DNA of 59,204 bases from Moraxella catarrhalis (GTDB lineage Bacteria; Pseudomonadota; Gammaproteobacteria; Pseudomonadales; Moraxellaceae): NCBI RefSeq assembly GCF_001632285.1, contig NZ_LWAH01000011.1:78042-137245 (forward strand), written 5' to 3'. Positions 1 through 8,556 of this stretch are shown in pieces. A model generated the notes under the pieces. The model did not search any database. It was not told the origin of the DNA and saw nothing but the letters and a program-made list of their open reading frames with translations. Both the position numbers and the translations under genes were made by a program. Each line of letters starts with the position of its first letter. Position 1 is the first letter of the stretch.

Positions 1-20
1 CGTCAAGCGTCAAGCGTCAA
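1..20. repeat. CGTCAAG heptamer tandem repeat, cut by the window edge
   Basis: Nearly three copies of the heptamer CGTCAAG begin at base 1, so the true copy number lies outside the window. A seven-base unit is not a multiple of three, so gain or loss of a unit would shift any reading frame crossing it. It lies in a possible coding tail ending at 66, or just before the truncated methylase gene. Confidence 0.6.
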
Positions 21-66
21 CGATTATCTGTACATGACACAACCTGTCAACCCCTTAACGCTCTAA
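1..66 (+). CDS. Possible C-terminal tail of an upstream gene
   Basis: Frame 1 is open from the first base to a TAA at 64-66, giving 21 residues ending in PVNPLTL. A terminator-like hairpin follows 16 bases later, as expected after a gene end. The heptamer repeats would encode the first residues. The piece is too short to identify, and it could be non-coding. Confidence 0.3.
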   Translation, partial: RQASSVNDYLYMTQPVNPLTL

Positions 67-82
67 TTTTTCTTTTTCTACC

Positions 83-109
83 AAAGCCTGCTTTTATGTG
101 GGCTTTTTT
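83..109 (+). terminator. Rho-independent terminator candidate
   Basis: AAAGCC at 83-88 pairs with GGCTTT at 101-106 across a 12-base loop, and the T run continues to about 109. It follows the open frame ending at 66 and lies only about 35 bases before the next start codon, so it would separate the two transcription units. Confidence 0.5.
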
Positions 110-142
110 CGTCTCTAAACTGTGTCCAAAAGGCGGTGCAAA

Positions 143-712
143 ATGACTGATGCCGCCAAAGCACAAGATGACAAGCAACAAATTAAATCCAAAAAACGAG
201 TTGCCGATTTTGGCGAAGTGTTTACCGCCGAGCGTGAGGTTTATGCCATGCTTGATTTGGTCAAAATCCAAACCGAGCAAATCACCAGCACTTTTTTAGA
301 GCCTGCCTGTGGCACAGGTAATTTTTTGGCAGAAATTTTAAGGCGAAAACTTGCGACCGCCCTAAGACTTTCCCAAATCAACAAAAGCAAAAAATCCCCC
401 AAATATGCCCAATTTCATTATGAAAAACACGCCATTTGTGCCATATCATCAATTTATGGCATTGAGCTTTTGGCGGATAATTGTGATGAGTGCCGTCGCC
501 GATTGCTGGATTTATTCCTAGACCATTACCAAAGCCATTTTAAACAAACAGACCCTGCTGTTATTGACACGGCAAAGTTTTTATTATCAAAAAATATCGT
601 GGGTGGCAATGCTTTAACGCTAAAAGATTTAAATGGAAATCCCATTGTATTTAGCGAATGGAAGTTTATCAGCGAAACGCTTATCCAAAGGCGTGATTAT
701 ATGGTCATCTAA
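143..712 (+). pseudogene. Truncated N6-type DNA methylase (restriction subunit M-like)
   Basis: The protein carries the SAM-binding motif FLEPACGTGNFL near residues 51-62 and an upstream GEVFTAEREV segment. Both are typical of the N-terminal part of type I/Eco57I-like N6-adenine methylases annotated as restriction subunit M. ATG at 143 is preferred to the GTG at 122 because AAAAGG lies about 10 bases upstream. The frame stops at residue 189, shortly after a FSEWKFI...RRDY segment. From memory, relatives continue beyond this point with further sequence, so the 3' end appears lost. No catalytic [DNS]PPY motif is seen. It sits left of an AT-rich type II cassette, with the tail of a helicase-like gene on the far side at 3120-3635. 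The family is fairly sure; truncation is inferred. Confidence 0.65.
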
Positions 713-920
713 AATAAAGTAGGATACCAATACATCAGTAAAATTATTGCCACAATGTAAAATGGTTGGTATATATCTCTTAATAGACTTCCTGAAAAAA
801 TCCTTTCATGCTAAAATACTCTAATGAAGCATCCATACCTTATTAGCTAATATTTTAGTTATTTTGAGTCAACTATAGTAATTATGATAGATCACAATCC
901 CCTTAGAGTTGAGATAAAAG

Positions 921-1787
921 ATGAATTTCTCTATTTTTGATGTATTTATGTTGGTTTATCTAAAAGAATTGGAAAATAACACTGACCTTTTAGAAAATTT
1001 AGGTAAAGTGGTTTTTCATCTTGATGAAGCCAATTCAGATAAACAAGCCAAGTCTATCATCAAAGATTTTATGTTACGCAACCCAATTGTATCAACAGAT
1101 TGTAATTTAGAAATTCATCAAGAAACTCAGATTTTTAAATACCCATCAATGAAGTTTATTCACATAAGACAGGTTTATTTACAAGATGAATTGACCGAAC
1201 CACTTAAAAAATTGATAAAATCTAAAAAATCAAATTCGGTTTATACCAATCCAGATATTTTTATAGAATTATCCAATGGGAAAGAAACAGAGTTTTTTAG
1301 TGTAGAATTAAAATCTACTAAGAAAAATGAAATACCGGGATCAAGTGTGCAACAAATCAACCCTTATGAATGGGTTATTTTTATCAAACAAGGAAAACCA
1401 ATTGAAATTACCACAGGATTTTACTTGAATAGCATTACCGAAAAAGTACAATTCCCAGATAGAAGCCCAAGACCACAAGTTTCTTTTAATACATTAAAAA
1501 ATTGGAATAAGAAGAATTTTATTTCTGAAAACAACTCACTTATTTTTAAAATAACTCAATCTGAATGGGATAATAAAAATCAACTGATTAGAAACTGGAA
1601 AATAACACTCGTTGAACAATGGTTAAAGGTGGTGTTGGATAAAAATTTAACTTTAACCAGTCGCTCACCTTGGTTTAATGAAACATTAATCATGTATACT
1701 GATAAATTATTAGCCCACTATGAACAATTATCAAAAATTGATAAAGAAAAGTTAAGAGATAAACTCAAATCTTTACTCAAAGACTGA
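921..1787 (+). CDS. Predicted type II restriction endonuclease (PD-(D/E)xK)
   Basis: This 288-residue protein has no named family that I recognise with certainty. It shows a plausible PD-(D/E)xK nuclease core: Pro111-Asp112, then about 16 residues, then Glu129-Leu-Lys131, followed by an IPGSSVQQINPYEW block. It is convergent with, and overlaps by 15 bases, a C5-cytosine methyltransferase, which is the normal partner of a type II enzyme. Together they would cut and protect the same site; specificity cannot be read from sequence. GAGA lies about 7 bases before the ATG. Upstream, an ACTATAGT palindrome at 872-879 could be a controller-protein box, but this is weak. Base use is clearly more AT-rich than in the flanking housekeeping genes, suggesting acquisition. 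Confidence 0.75.
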   Translation: MNFSIFDVFMLVYLKELENNTDLLENLGKVVFHLDEANSDKQAKSIIKDFMLRNPIVSTDCNLEIHQETQIFKYPSMKFIHIRQVYLQDELTEPLKKLIKSKKSNSVYTNPDIFIELSNGKETEFFSVELKSTKKNEIPGSSVQQINPYEWVIFIKQGKPIEITTGFYLNSITEKVQFPDRSPRPQVSFNTLKNWNKKNFISENNSLIFKITQSEWDNKNQLIRNWKITLVEQWLKVVLDKNLTLTSRSPWFNETLIMYTDKLLAHYEQLSKIDKEKLRDKLKSLLKD

Positions 1788-2837
1788 TTGATATAGGGCA
1801 TTTGCAATATGCCACGCCATAATTGGTGGAACCGCATTACCCACTTGTACATAACTTGATGATGCTGATGTTGGAAAAATAAAATCATCAGGAAAAGATT
1901 GTAATCTTGCACATTCTCTAACAGTTAATCTACGCCAATACTGCATATCATATGGTGATTTTTTGTTGGTTGAACGGTAGTGGGCTTCAATATTTCCGTG
2001 ATGTTCTGCCCGAATGGTTGGGGCTGGCTTGTCTGCGTTTATTTGACAATTCCCTTGCAGTTTTTTATTGGGATAAAATTTTGCTTTGGAATAATGATTT
2101 TTTGAATGGCTGTTGATATTATCATCTAATAATTCCCATAAATCATCTATTGCTTGTTTTGAAGTAATAACAGGTTTTTGACTATCGGATAATTCACCAA
2201 ATAGTGGTTTTGGGTATTTCATTTTTTTATCAATATCTTTACGAATACCAACAATAATTACCCTAACTCTATTTTGAGCAACACCATAATGACTGGCATT
2301 TAATACTTGGTAAACCACATTATAACCAATTTGGGAAAAATCTTTGATAATGACATCCAATGCAGAAGCATCATTTTTACTTAAACCTTTTGCTTTTCGG
2401 ATACCATCAACATTTTCAGCAACAAAGGCTTTTGGATTGGCTATCTTTATTACTCGTTTCATTTGTAAATATAATTTGCCACGCTCACTGTCCAGACCTT
2501 TTCTTTTACCTGCTAAGCTAAAATCTTGACAGGGAAATCCACCAATAACAATATCTGCTTTTGGTATATCACCATCATCAATTGTGGATATATCTTGGCA
2601 AATAATATTATGATTAAAATTATGCTGATAAGTTTGGCAAGCTTTCTCAAAAATATCATTGGCAAAAATAATCTCAAATGGTTGTTTTGGATAAAAATTA
2701 CCAAGACTATTAAAATTACCAATAAAACCCAAATCCATACCGCCACAACCTGAAAATAAGGAAATGACTTTTAAAGAGTTTTTATTAGTTATTGTGATTT
2801 GGTTTGGGATATTTTTAGTATCAATAAACAAAGACAT
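1773..2837 (-). CDS. DNA (cytosine-5-)-methyltransferase
   Basis: This C5 methyltransferase transfers a methyl group from SAM to cytosine. Ordered motifs are visible: motif I FSGCGG (residues 28-33), the catalytic loop GGFPCQDFS with Cys103, ENV at 141-143, a QNRVRV-like motif VIII, and the C-terminal LTVRECARLQSFPDDF and GNAVPP motifs (IX-X). The region between VIII and IX is the target-recognition domain. At 354 residues it is full length. ATG at 2837 is chosen over the TTG at 2855 because AAGGAGA ends about 5 bases before it and the preceding regulator's stop lies 2 bases away. It would protect DNA from the convergent endonuclease and is translationally coupled to the XRE gene. Confidence 0.95.
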   Translation of the reverse strand: MSLFIDTKNIPNQITITNKNSLKVISLFSGCGGMDLGFIGNFNSLGNFYPKQPFEIIFANDIFEKACQTYQHNFNHNIICQDISTIDDGDIPKADIVIGGFPCQDFSLAGKRKGLDSERGKLYLQMKRVIKIANPKAFVAENVDGIRKAKGLSKNDASALDVIIKDFSQIGYNVVYQVLNASHYGVAQNRVRVIIVGIRKDIDKKMKYPKPLFGELSDSQKPVITSKQAIDDLWELLDDNINSHSKNHYSKAKFYPNKKLQGNCQINADKPAPTIRAEHHGNIEAHYRSTNKKSPYDMQYWRRLTVRECARLQSFPDDFIFPTSASSSYVQVGNAVPPIMAWHIANALYQSVFE

Positions 2838-2838
2838 T

Positions 2839-3045
2839 CTACTCTCCTTTCTCAATAGTCAAAACATCTTGTATTGAACAATCAAGGGCAATACAAATCT
2901 TTTCTAAACTTTCTAAGGACACAGGTTCATTTTTACCCATACGAGCCAAAACATTACTGCTGATATCTGCAAGATTGATGAGGTCAGTGCGTTTTAGGTC
3001 TTTGTCAATCAGTAGTTTCCAAAGATTATTGTAATTTAATGACAT
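2839..3045 (-). CDS. XRE/Cro-family small regulator of the RM cassette
   Basis: This 68-residue protein is essentially one helix-turn-helix domain of the Cro/C1 (HTH_26-like) type: a TDLINLADIS first helix pair, SSNVLARM recognition helix, then a SLESLEKICIALDCSIQDVL tail. It is the first gene of a two-gene unit with the methyltransferase, whose start lies one base beyond this stop codon. Such small regulators in restriction cassettes time methylase and endonuclease expression. That role is inferred here. A near-consensus promoter lies just upstream and there is no Shine-Dalgarno sequence in the short AT-rich leader, as is common for controller genes. Confidence 0.85.
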   Translation of the reverse strand: MSLNYNNLWKLLIDKDLKRTDLINLADISSNVLARMGKNEPVSLESLEKICIALDCSIQDVLTIEKGE

Positions 3046-3072
3046 AATATAATTTTATATTAAAAATAAATC

Positions 3073-3101
3073 ATTATATCATGATATTTTGGCAATATCA
3101 A
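3073..3101 (-). promoter_or_regulatory. Sigma-70 promoter for the XRE-methyltransferase unit
   Basis: On the minus strand TTGATA (3101-3096) is followed after exactly 17 bases by TATAAT (3078-3073). Transcription would start near 3066, leaving a leader of about 20 bases before the ATG at 3045 with no ribosome-binding site. Confidence 0.7.
3076..3087. promoter_or_regulatory. Palindromic operator candidate for the XRE regulator
   Basis: ATATCATGATAT is a perfect 12-base palindrome overlapping the -10 element and spacer of the cassette promoter. A repressor bound here would block RNA polymerase, so autoregulation by the XRE protein is plausible. The AT-rich context makes chance occurrence possible. 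Confidence 0.35.
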
Positions 3102-3119
3102 ATTTTAATTCATAAGTAA

Positions 3120-3635
3120 TATAAGTCAGTAGATCAAGAAGCCATGGATGCTTTGATGAAAATTGAAGAGTTTAGAAGCCTAAATGATGATATTGAAGTG
3201 GTCATTAATCGCTCGGAAAAAATTAAAGGCTTAAAAGAAAAAGCCAAAGACAATGACGGCGAACTATCAAAAGAGGATAAAAAAACATTAAGCGATGAAG
3301 AAAAACAGCAAAAATCTTTGCGTAAACAAATTCAAGATAAACTGATTAAATTTGCCACACGCATTCCAATTTTTATGTATTTATCAGATTATCGAGAACA
3401 CAGTTTAAAAGATGTGATTACGGTGCTTGAACCTGAGCTGTTTACCCGAGTAACGGGGCTTACGCAGGCGGATTTTTCTTTGCTTGTGTCATTAAATGTG
3501 TTTGACGAAGCAGTGATGAATGATGCGGTGTATAAATTTAAGCGTTATGAAGATGCCAGTCTTGAATATGCAGGGATTGATAAAAAAGAGGGTTATATTG
3601 GGTTGTATAATACCCAAATCAAACGACAATGGTAA
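3120..3635 (+). pseudogene. C-terminal remnant of a helicase/restriction-like protein
   Basis: The open frame runs from just after a TAA at 3117-3119. The first ATG is at 3144, but the frame upstream of it (VDQEA) reads as part of the same protein. A lysine/glutamate-rich coiled stretch (about residues 25-65) leads into FATRIPIFMYLSDYRE, then a VLEPELFTRVTGLTQADF block. I recall such segments at the C-terminal end of long DEAD/DEAH helicase-like restriction proteins. No Walker A or nuclease motif is present, so most of the gene is gone. Its 5' end meets the AT-rich RM cassette, and the truncated methylase at 143-712 is its likely former partner. The family is recalled rather than demonstrated. 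Confidence 0.5.
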
Positions 3636-3646
3636 GGCAAAAATGG

Positions 3647-3684
3647 CAAATGACACATGATAAATAAAAGCCATGTGCCATTTG
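3647..3684. terminator. Hairpin between the restriction remnant and hslO
   Basis: CAAATGACACATG (3647-3659) pairs with CATGTGCCATTTG (3672-3684) with one mismatch and a 12-base loop. It lies in the convergent gap before the hslO 3' end and could terminate transcription from either side. There is no good T run. Confidence 0.4.
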
Positions 3685-3788
3685 GTTAAGATGATAAACC
3701 GTTTTATCAAAAATACGATTGAATTAACTTGCTTTAATCAATGCTTGGAATAAAACGGCTTAAGCATCTAAAAAATGGATGAAAATGC

Positions 3789-4721
3789 TTACTTATGATG
3801 ATTTGATAAGCCATCAGCAAACAGCTGGGCTAACGCTTGATCATCAAACCGATATTCTCTGCCACAAAAACCACAATCAAGCGTCAATACACCGCCTTGT
3901 GCCGCTGCAGCTTGTTTGGCTTCGTCATAGCCAAGCTGTAAGATAGCACCTTCACTTTTTTGGCTTGAGCAAGTACAGGCAAATTGTAGCGGTGTCAAAC
4001 TTGGCAAAACCACATCTTCTTCATGATATAGCCGATACAAAATCTCATTGGCGTCCAAATCGGTGAGTTCGTCTGTCTTTAGTGTATCGGTGAGTGCTGT
4101 CAAGCGGTCCCATAAATCAGGGTCAGCCTCTTTATCAGCATCACTTTGGGGCAATAGTTGCACCAATATGCCGCCTGCTGTCGTCTCATTGGTGGCAAGC
4201 TTAATGATGGTTGGAATCTGGGCAGATTGTCTTTGATAATGTGCCAAACACTCACCCAAGCTGTCGCTGACACGCTCAACAATCCCTTGGTAAGCCTCGC
4301 CATTATCAGGGTGGATACTGATGAACAAAACCCCTTTGCCAAGCTCACCAAAGGCTTCATCGGCAGATTTTAGGTGTTGCCATACTGTTTGATTCTGATT
4401 GGTATCATCAAACCCTGCCAAAGCACGCACCGAACCTGTGTGATCACACTCTGCCATTGCCCAATTTAGGCGAGCATCAGAATCAGAGCTTTGTAGCTGA
4501 ATGGATAATTTGCCGTCTATTTTTAGTGTGCTAATCAACAAACTTGCCGAAACAAGCATCTCGCCGAGCAATGCTTTAAGGGCAACGGGATAGTCTTTTT
4601 GGGTGATGACGGTTTGATAAGCATCGGTTAGCTTGACCACATCGCCACGCACCACCGAGCCATCAATAAAAAAACGCTGACGATAATCACGCTTAGGCGT
4701 GTGTTGAGTTTGAGTTGTCAT
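3789..4721 (-). CDS. hslO: Hsp33 redox-regulated chaperone
   Basis: Hsp33 is a cytoplasmic holdase that is activated when oxidation releases zinc from four cysteines. The 310-residue protein has the family N-terminal core (RFFIDGSVVRGDVVKL, then LGEMLVSASLL) and the C-terminal zinc switch: Cys-Thr-Cys in FACTCSS followed about 33 residues later by CGFC. All four cysteines are present. It is slightly longer than the E. coli protein because of an extended N-terminus and a few linker residues. It is divergent from glmS. GGTAGGC lies upstream of the ATG as a modest ribosome site. Confidence 0.95.
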   Translation of the reverse strand: MTTQTQHTPKRDYRQRFFIDGSVVRGDVVKLTDAYQTVITQKDYPVALKALLGEMLVSASLLISTLKIDGKLSIQLQSSDSDARLNWAMAECDHTGSVRALAGFDDTNQNQTVWQHLKSADEAFGELGKGVLFISIHPDNGEAYQGIVERVSDSLGECLAHYQRQSAQIPTIIKLATNETTAGGILVQLLPQSDADKEADPDLWDRLTALTDTLKTDELTDLDANEILYRLYHEEDVVLPSLTPLQFACTCSSQKSEGAILQLGYDEAKQAAAAQGGVLTLDCGFCGREYRFDDQALAQLFADGLSNHHK

Positions 4722-4848
4722 AATTTGCCTACCAAAATTTATCTGATTGAATAGTTAATGAACGATATGCAAAGAAATATGGGGATGAACTTTAAATTTA
4801 CAAATGCCCAACGATTGGGTTTAACTGATTGATTCTTACCGACAAAAA

Positions 4849-4877
4849 GCGACATCTACCATTTGGTATGCTATAAT
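4849..4877 (+). promoter_or_regulatory. glmS promoter
   Basis: A perfect TATAAT at 4872-4877 is preceded by TGC, making an extended -10. The -35 position 17 bases upstream reads GCGACA, a weak match. The leader to the glmS ATG is about 30 bases and contains AAGGA. Confidence 0.65.
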
Positions 4878-4911
4878 TTACCTAATTTAATCAGAGACTA
4901 AGGAACGGCTT

Positions 4912-6750
4912 ATGTGCGGTATCGTTGGTGCCATTCGGACACATCATAATGTGGTAGATTTTTTAACAGATGGGCTAAAACGCTTAGAATATCGTGGCTA
5001 TGACTCATCAGGCATCGCTGTGCAAACCGAATCAGGCATCCGCCGTGTACGCCGTGTGGGGCGGGTTGCACTGATGGAAGAAGCTGCCAAACAAAAACAA
5101 ATTCATGGTCTGACAGGTATCGGTCATACCCGCTGGGCAACCCATGGCGGTGTTACCAAACCCAACGCCCACCCACACATTTCAGCAGGGCTTATCTCGG
5201 TTGTACATAATGGGATTATTGAAAATTTTGAGACCGAACGCACACGCCTTCAGCACTTGGATTATGAATTTGAATCACAAACTGATACCGAAGTCATCGC
5301 TCACAGTGTACATCAAGAATATACCACCAATGGCGGTGATTTATACCATGCCGTCCAAACAGCTTGCTCAAGATTTCATGGTGCTTATGCCATCGCAGTT
5401 ATCGCTAATGATGCACCAAATCAAATGGTCATCGCACGCATGGGGTGCCCGCTGTTAGTTGCATTTGGCGATAATGAGGTTTTTGTTGCGTCTGATGTCT
5501 CAGCAGTCATTGCCTTTACTCGCCGTGTCACTTATCTAGAAGATGGCGATATTGCCCTACTTCAAGCTGATGGTATCCAAAAACTGCTTGATAAAGACGG
5601 CAATCAGGTCAATCGCAGCATTAAAACCTCTGAGATGTCTTTAGCATCCTTGGAGCTTGGTCCTTATAGCCACTTTATGCAAAAAGAAATCAATGAACAG
5701 CCACGAGCAGTTTCTGACACTGCCGAAATTTTTTTAGAAGGTGGATTTGTTGCTGATAACTTCGGTGAAGAGGCGCCTGAAATCTTTGCCAAAATTCAAA
5801 GTATTAAAATTTTGGCGTGCGGTACTTCATATTATGCAGCACTCACTGGCAAACATTATCTTGAAAGTATTGCCAAAATCCGTTGCGATGTTGAAATTGC
5901 CAGTGAATACCGTTACCGTGATGTCATCTCAGACCCCGACGAGCTGGTCATTACCATCAGCCAATCAGGTGAAACTTTAGATACCATGGAAGCACTTAAA
6001 TATGCCATGGCACAAGGTCATCGCTACAGCTTGTCCATTTGCAATGTCATGGAATCGGCCTTGCCACGCACCAGTACACTTGCCATCTTCACGCGTGCTG
6101 GTGCTGAGATTGGCGTGGCATCCACCAAGGCATTCACCACACAGCTGGTGGTGTTATTTGGTCTTGCGGTCACTTTAGGTATCTTGCGTGGTCATGTGGA
6201 TGAATCACAGGCACAAGACTACGCCGAGGATTTGCGGTTATTACCAGGCAGTATCCAACATGCCCTAAACTTAGAACCACAACTTGCATCATGGGCGCAA
6301 AGTTTTGCCAACAAGCCAAGTGCTTTATTTTTAGGTCGTGGTATTCATTATCCGATTGCCCTTGAAGGTGCTTTAAAATTAAAAGAACTCACCTACATTC
6401 ATGCTGAGGCTTATCCTGCTGGAGAGCTTAAGCACGGTCCTTTGGCACTGGTTGATGAAAACATGCCCGTCGTCGTCATATCGCCCAATGATGGACTACT
6501 TGATAAAGTCAAAGCCAATATGCAAGAGGTCTCTGCTCGTGGTGGTGAGTTATTTGTATTATCTGATTTGGATAGTGATTATACTGCCAGCGAAGGCATT
6601 CATATCATTCGCACACCACGCCATATCGGTACACTATCGCCGATTGTGCATACCATCCCTGTGCAATTATTGGCATATCATGTGGCACTGGTCAAAGGCA
6701 CGGATGTGGATAAGCCCAGAAATCTTGCCAAGTCAGTCACAGTTGAGTAG
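4912..6750 (+). CDS. glmS: Glutamine-fructose-6-phosphate aminotransferase (isomerizing)
   Basis: GlmS makes glucosamine-6-phosphate from fructose-6-phosphate and glutamine, the first step to UDP-GlcNAc for peptidoglycan and LPS. The 612-residue length is standard. The N-terminal glutaminase domain begins MCGIVGA with the nucleophile Cys2, and GHTRWATHG follows. Two SIS sugar-isomerase domains follow: ACGTSYYA and [10 protein letters not shown] in the first, [18 protein letters not shown] in the second. The protein ends [11 protein letters not shown], the conserved catalytic tail. It has its own extended -10 promoter and is divergent from hslO and convergent with galE. There is no sign of a glmS ribozyme in the short leader. 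Confidence 0.98.
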   Translation: MCGIVGAIRTHHNVVDFLTDGLKRLEYRGYDSSGIAVQTESGIRRVRRVGRVALMEEAAKQKQIHGLTGIGHTRWATHGGVTKPNAHPHISAGLISVVHNGIIENFETERTRLQHLDYEFESQTDTEVIAHSVHQEYTTNGGDLYHAVQTACSRFHGAYAIAVIANDAPNQMVIARMGCPLLVAFGDNEVFVASDVSAVIAFTRRVTYLEDGDIALLQADGIQKLLDKDGNQVNRSIKTSEMSLASLELGPYSHFMQKEINEQPRAVSDTAEIFLEGGFVADNFGEEAPEIFAKIQSIKILACGTSYYAALTGKHYLESIAKIRCDVEIASEYRYRDVISDPDELVITISQSGETLDTMEALKYAMAQGHRYSLSICNVMESALPRTSTLAIFTRAGAEIGVASTKAFTTQLVVLFGLAVTLGILRGHVDESQAQDYAEDLRLLPGSIQHALNLEPQLASWAQSFANKPSALFLGRGIHYPIALEGALKLKELTYIHAEAYPAGELKHGPLALVDENMPVVVISPNDGLLDKVKANMQEVSARGGELFVLSDLDSDYTASEGIHIIRTPRHIGTLSPIVHTIPVQLLAYHVALVKGTDVDKPRNLAKSVTVE

Positions 6751-6830
6751 AACAAGATAAAATATTGTGCGTAGATAGTGCACCTATCAATGCCCACAAC
6801 CAGCATTAACAAAACTTTTGACAGGATTTG

Positions 6831-7901
6831 TTAGGATAAATAGCCGTGTGGATTATTTGACTGCCACCGCCATGTATCTACGCACATACGCTCAATATCA
6901 AGCTCTGCTGTCCAGTTAAGTATAGCTTTGGCTTTATCAGCACTGGCATAATAGGCTGCAATGTCACCTGTGCGTCTGCTGGTAATAACATACGGTACGC
7001 TTTGACCAGTATTTGACTCAAACGCCTTAATAAGCTGTAAAACCGAAGTTCCTTGACCTGTGCCAAGATTAATGGGACAAAATCCAATGCCCACAGATTG
7101 CCCAACCAAATAATGCAGTGCTGCTACATGGCCTTTTGCCAAATCCACCACATGAATATAATCTCGCACCCCCGTACCGTCAGGTGTCTCATAATCATTG
7201 CCAAATACAGACAGCTGTTTAAGATTACCTACCGCCACTTGACTGATGTATGGCATCAGGTTATTTGGAATATCGGTTGGATCCTCGCCAATTCGCCCAC
7301 TCTCATGTGCACCAATTGGATTAAAATACCTCAAACAGACAACATTCCATGTATCATCAGCATTCACCAAATCCTCCAATATATGCTCTACCATCAATTT
7401 ACTTTGACCATAAGGACTGGTACAAAAACGAGGCATATCCTCGGTGATTGGTAGGCGATTTGAGCTGCCATAGACGGTTGCCGATGATGAAAAAACGCAA
7501 TTTTTAACCCCATATTTTGCCATCAGCTCTAACAGATTGAGCGTACCGACAACATTATTTTGATAATATTTTAAGGGATTTTTGGTGCTTTCTCCCACAG
7601 CTTTTAGCCCTGCAAAATGAACTACAGCAAAAAACTGATGTGCCTTAAAAACAGCATCAAGATGCGTTTTATCCAAAACATCGCCTTGAATAAATTCAAT
7701 ATGTTTACCAACAATTTGTTCAACTCGCTGCACTGCAACAAAACTTGAATTGGATAAATTATCATACACCACTGGCACAAATCCCGCCTGTATCAGCTCA
7801 ATCAAAGTATGTGAGCCGATATAACCCGCTCCGCCTGTTACCAAGATTTTTTTGGGTAAATAATGCTCGCTATTGCTTGGGCTTGTATCAATATTTTTCA
7901 T
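6831..7901 (-). CDS. galE: UDP-glucose 4-epimerase
   Basis: GalE interconverts UDP-glucose and UDP-galactose, supplying galactose for lipooligosaccharide. The NAD-binding motif GGAGYIGSH lies near the N-terminus. The catalytic Ser/Tyr set is present as SSSATVYG and SPYGQSKLMVE (YxxxK). NNVVGTLNLLE and RYFNPIGAHESG are typical of the short-chain epimerase family. ATG at 7901 is preferred to upstream codons at 7925 and 7937 because AGGGA sits 8 bases before it; the longer frames have no ribosome site. That gives 356 residues. It is a single gene convergent with glmS, separate from the galU-pgi cluster further on. Confidence 0.95.
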   Translation of the reverse strand: MKNIDTSPSNSEHYLPKKILVTGGAGYIGSHTLIELIQAGFVPVVYDNLSNSSFVAVQRVEQIVGKHIEFIQGDVLDKTHLDAVFKAHQFFAVVHFAGLKAVGESTKNPLKYYQNNVVGTLNLLELMAKYGVKNCVFSSSATVYGSSNRLPITEDMPRFCTSPYGQSKLMVEHILEDLVNADDTWNVVCLRYFNPIGAHESGRIGEDPTDIPNNLMPYISQVAVGNLKQLSVFGNDYETPDGTGVRDYIHVVDLAKGHVAALHYLVGQSVGIGFCPINLGTGQGTSVLQLIKAFESNTGQSVPYVITSRRTGDIAAYYASADKAKAILNWTAELDIERMCVDTWRWQSNNPHGYLS

Positions 7902-7986
7902 GTCCGTTGTCCCTGTGTTTGTCATAAAAGCAATCAAAAATACTATGATATACCAGCCTTGTCAATCACCCATAAACCGCACCTTT

Positions 7987-8020
7987 GCCATATGCCCCAA
8001 ACAGGTCAGGGACATATGGC
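7987..8020. repeat. Inverted repeat with NdeI-like arms
   Basis: GCCATATGCCCC (7987-7998) and GGGACATATGGC (8009-8020) form a 12-base stem with one mismatch and a 10-base loop. It lies between the galE start and the 3' end of the adhesin-like gene. It may end the upstream minus-strand transcript, but no T run follows. Confidence 0.5.
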
Positions 8021-8089
8021 ATGGGCGGTGAGGGCGGATAATAATAAGGTGGATAAAGTGAGTTTGGATCAAGTTTTTATAAATTATCC

Positions 8090-8548
8090 TTATTTGGTTT
8101 GGGATTTGGATTTGGCATCATACACGCCACAGATGAATTTTGACACATCCTCTCCAATCGTATCTGGAACAACCCTATCCCAATTGCTGGATGAATGAGT
8201 ATTGACATAATTCCGCCCGCTATCAACCACTTTGCCGTTACTGTCATAAAATACCCCATCGCCCCAAGTTGTTTTTTTACCCAAGCAATCAACATACAAA
8301 AGATATTTTGCTTGACGATATAGTTTGCCATCATTTAATTTTTGGGCAGTGGGATAATCTGTTTTTACCCAAGCGGTGACATAATAGCTGTTTTTATCAT
8401 AACTATCAAAACGATAAGCCGAGATACTGTCATAGTCCACTTCATGGGTCTCTTTGCCATTACTACTAACACCAGTGGACATCCAATTCGCCGCCAGTGC
8501 CATTTGACCACTTGCCAATAATAAACTTGCTAAAATAAATTTTTTCAT
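8090..8548 (-). CDS. Surface-adhesin E-like secreted protein
   Basis: The 152-residue protein starts with a clear Sec signal peptide (MKKFILASLLLASGQMALA, cleavage about residue 19/20). The mature part begins with NWMSTGVSSNGKETHEVDYDSIS and contains a WVKTDYP strand and a VDCLGKK segment. This pattern (Trp, then a Tyr-Asp-x-x-Ser-Ile strand, then one or two Cys) fits the Haemophilus adhesin protein E-like family; two cysteines could form a disulfide in the periplasm or at the surface. A strong GGAG ribosome site lies within the end of the neighbouring broken lipoprotein gene, so the two were probably co-transcribed. Function as an adhesin is by analogy only. Confidence 0.65.
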   Translation of the reverse strand: MKKFILASLLLASGQMALAANWMSTGVSSNGKETHEVDYDSISAYRFDSYDKNSYYVTAWVKTDYPTAQKLNDGKLYRQAKYLLYVDCLGKKTTWGDGVFYDSNGKVVDSGRNYVNTHSSSNWDRVVPDTIGEDVSKFICGVYDAKSKSQTK

Positions 8549-8556
8549 AAAAGCTC

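Noticed and set aside
780..850. A short stretch before the endonuclease gene (AGACTTCCTGAAAAAATC) looks a little like an insertion-sequence end.
   Set aside because: No matching inverted repeat, target duplication or transposase is present, so an IS remnant cannot be supported.
4878..4911. Possible glmS ribozyme or leader riboswitch.
   Set aside because: The leader is only about 30 bases and the ribozyme is a Gram-positive feature. There is no room for it.
7053..7454. 133-codon plus-strand frame inside galE.
   Set aside because: It lies wholly antisense to conserved galE sequence, with no ribosome site or family resemblance.
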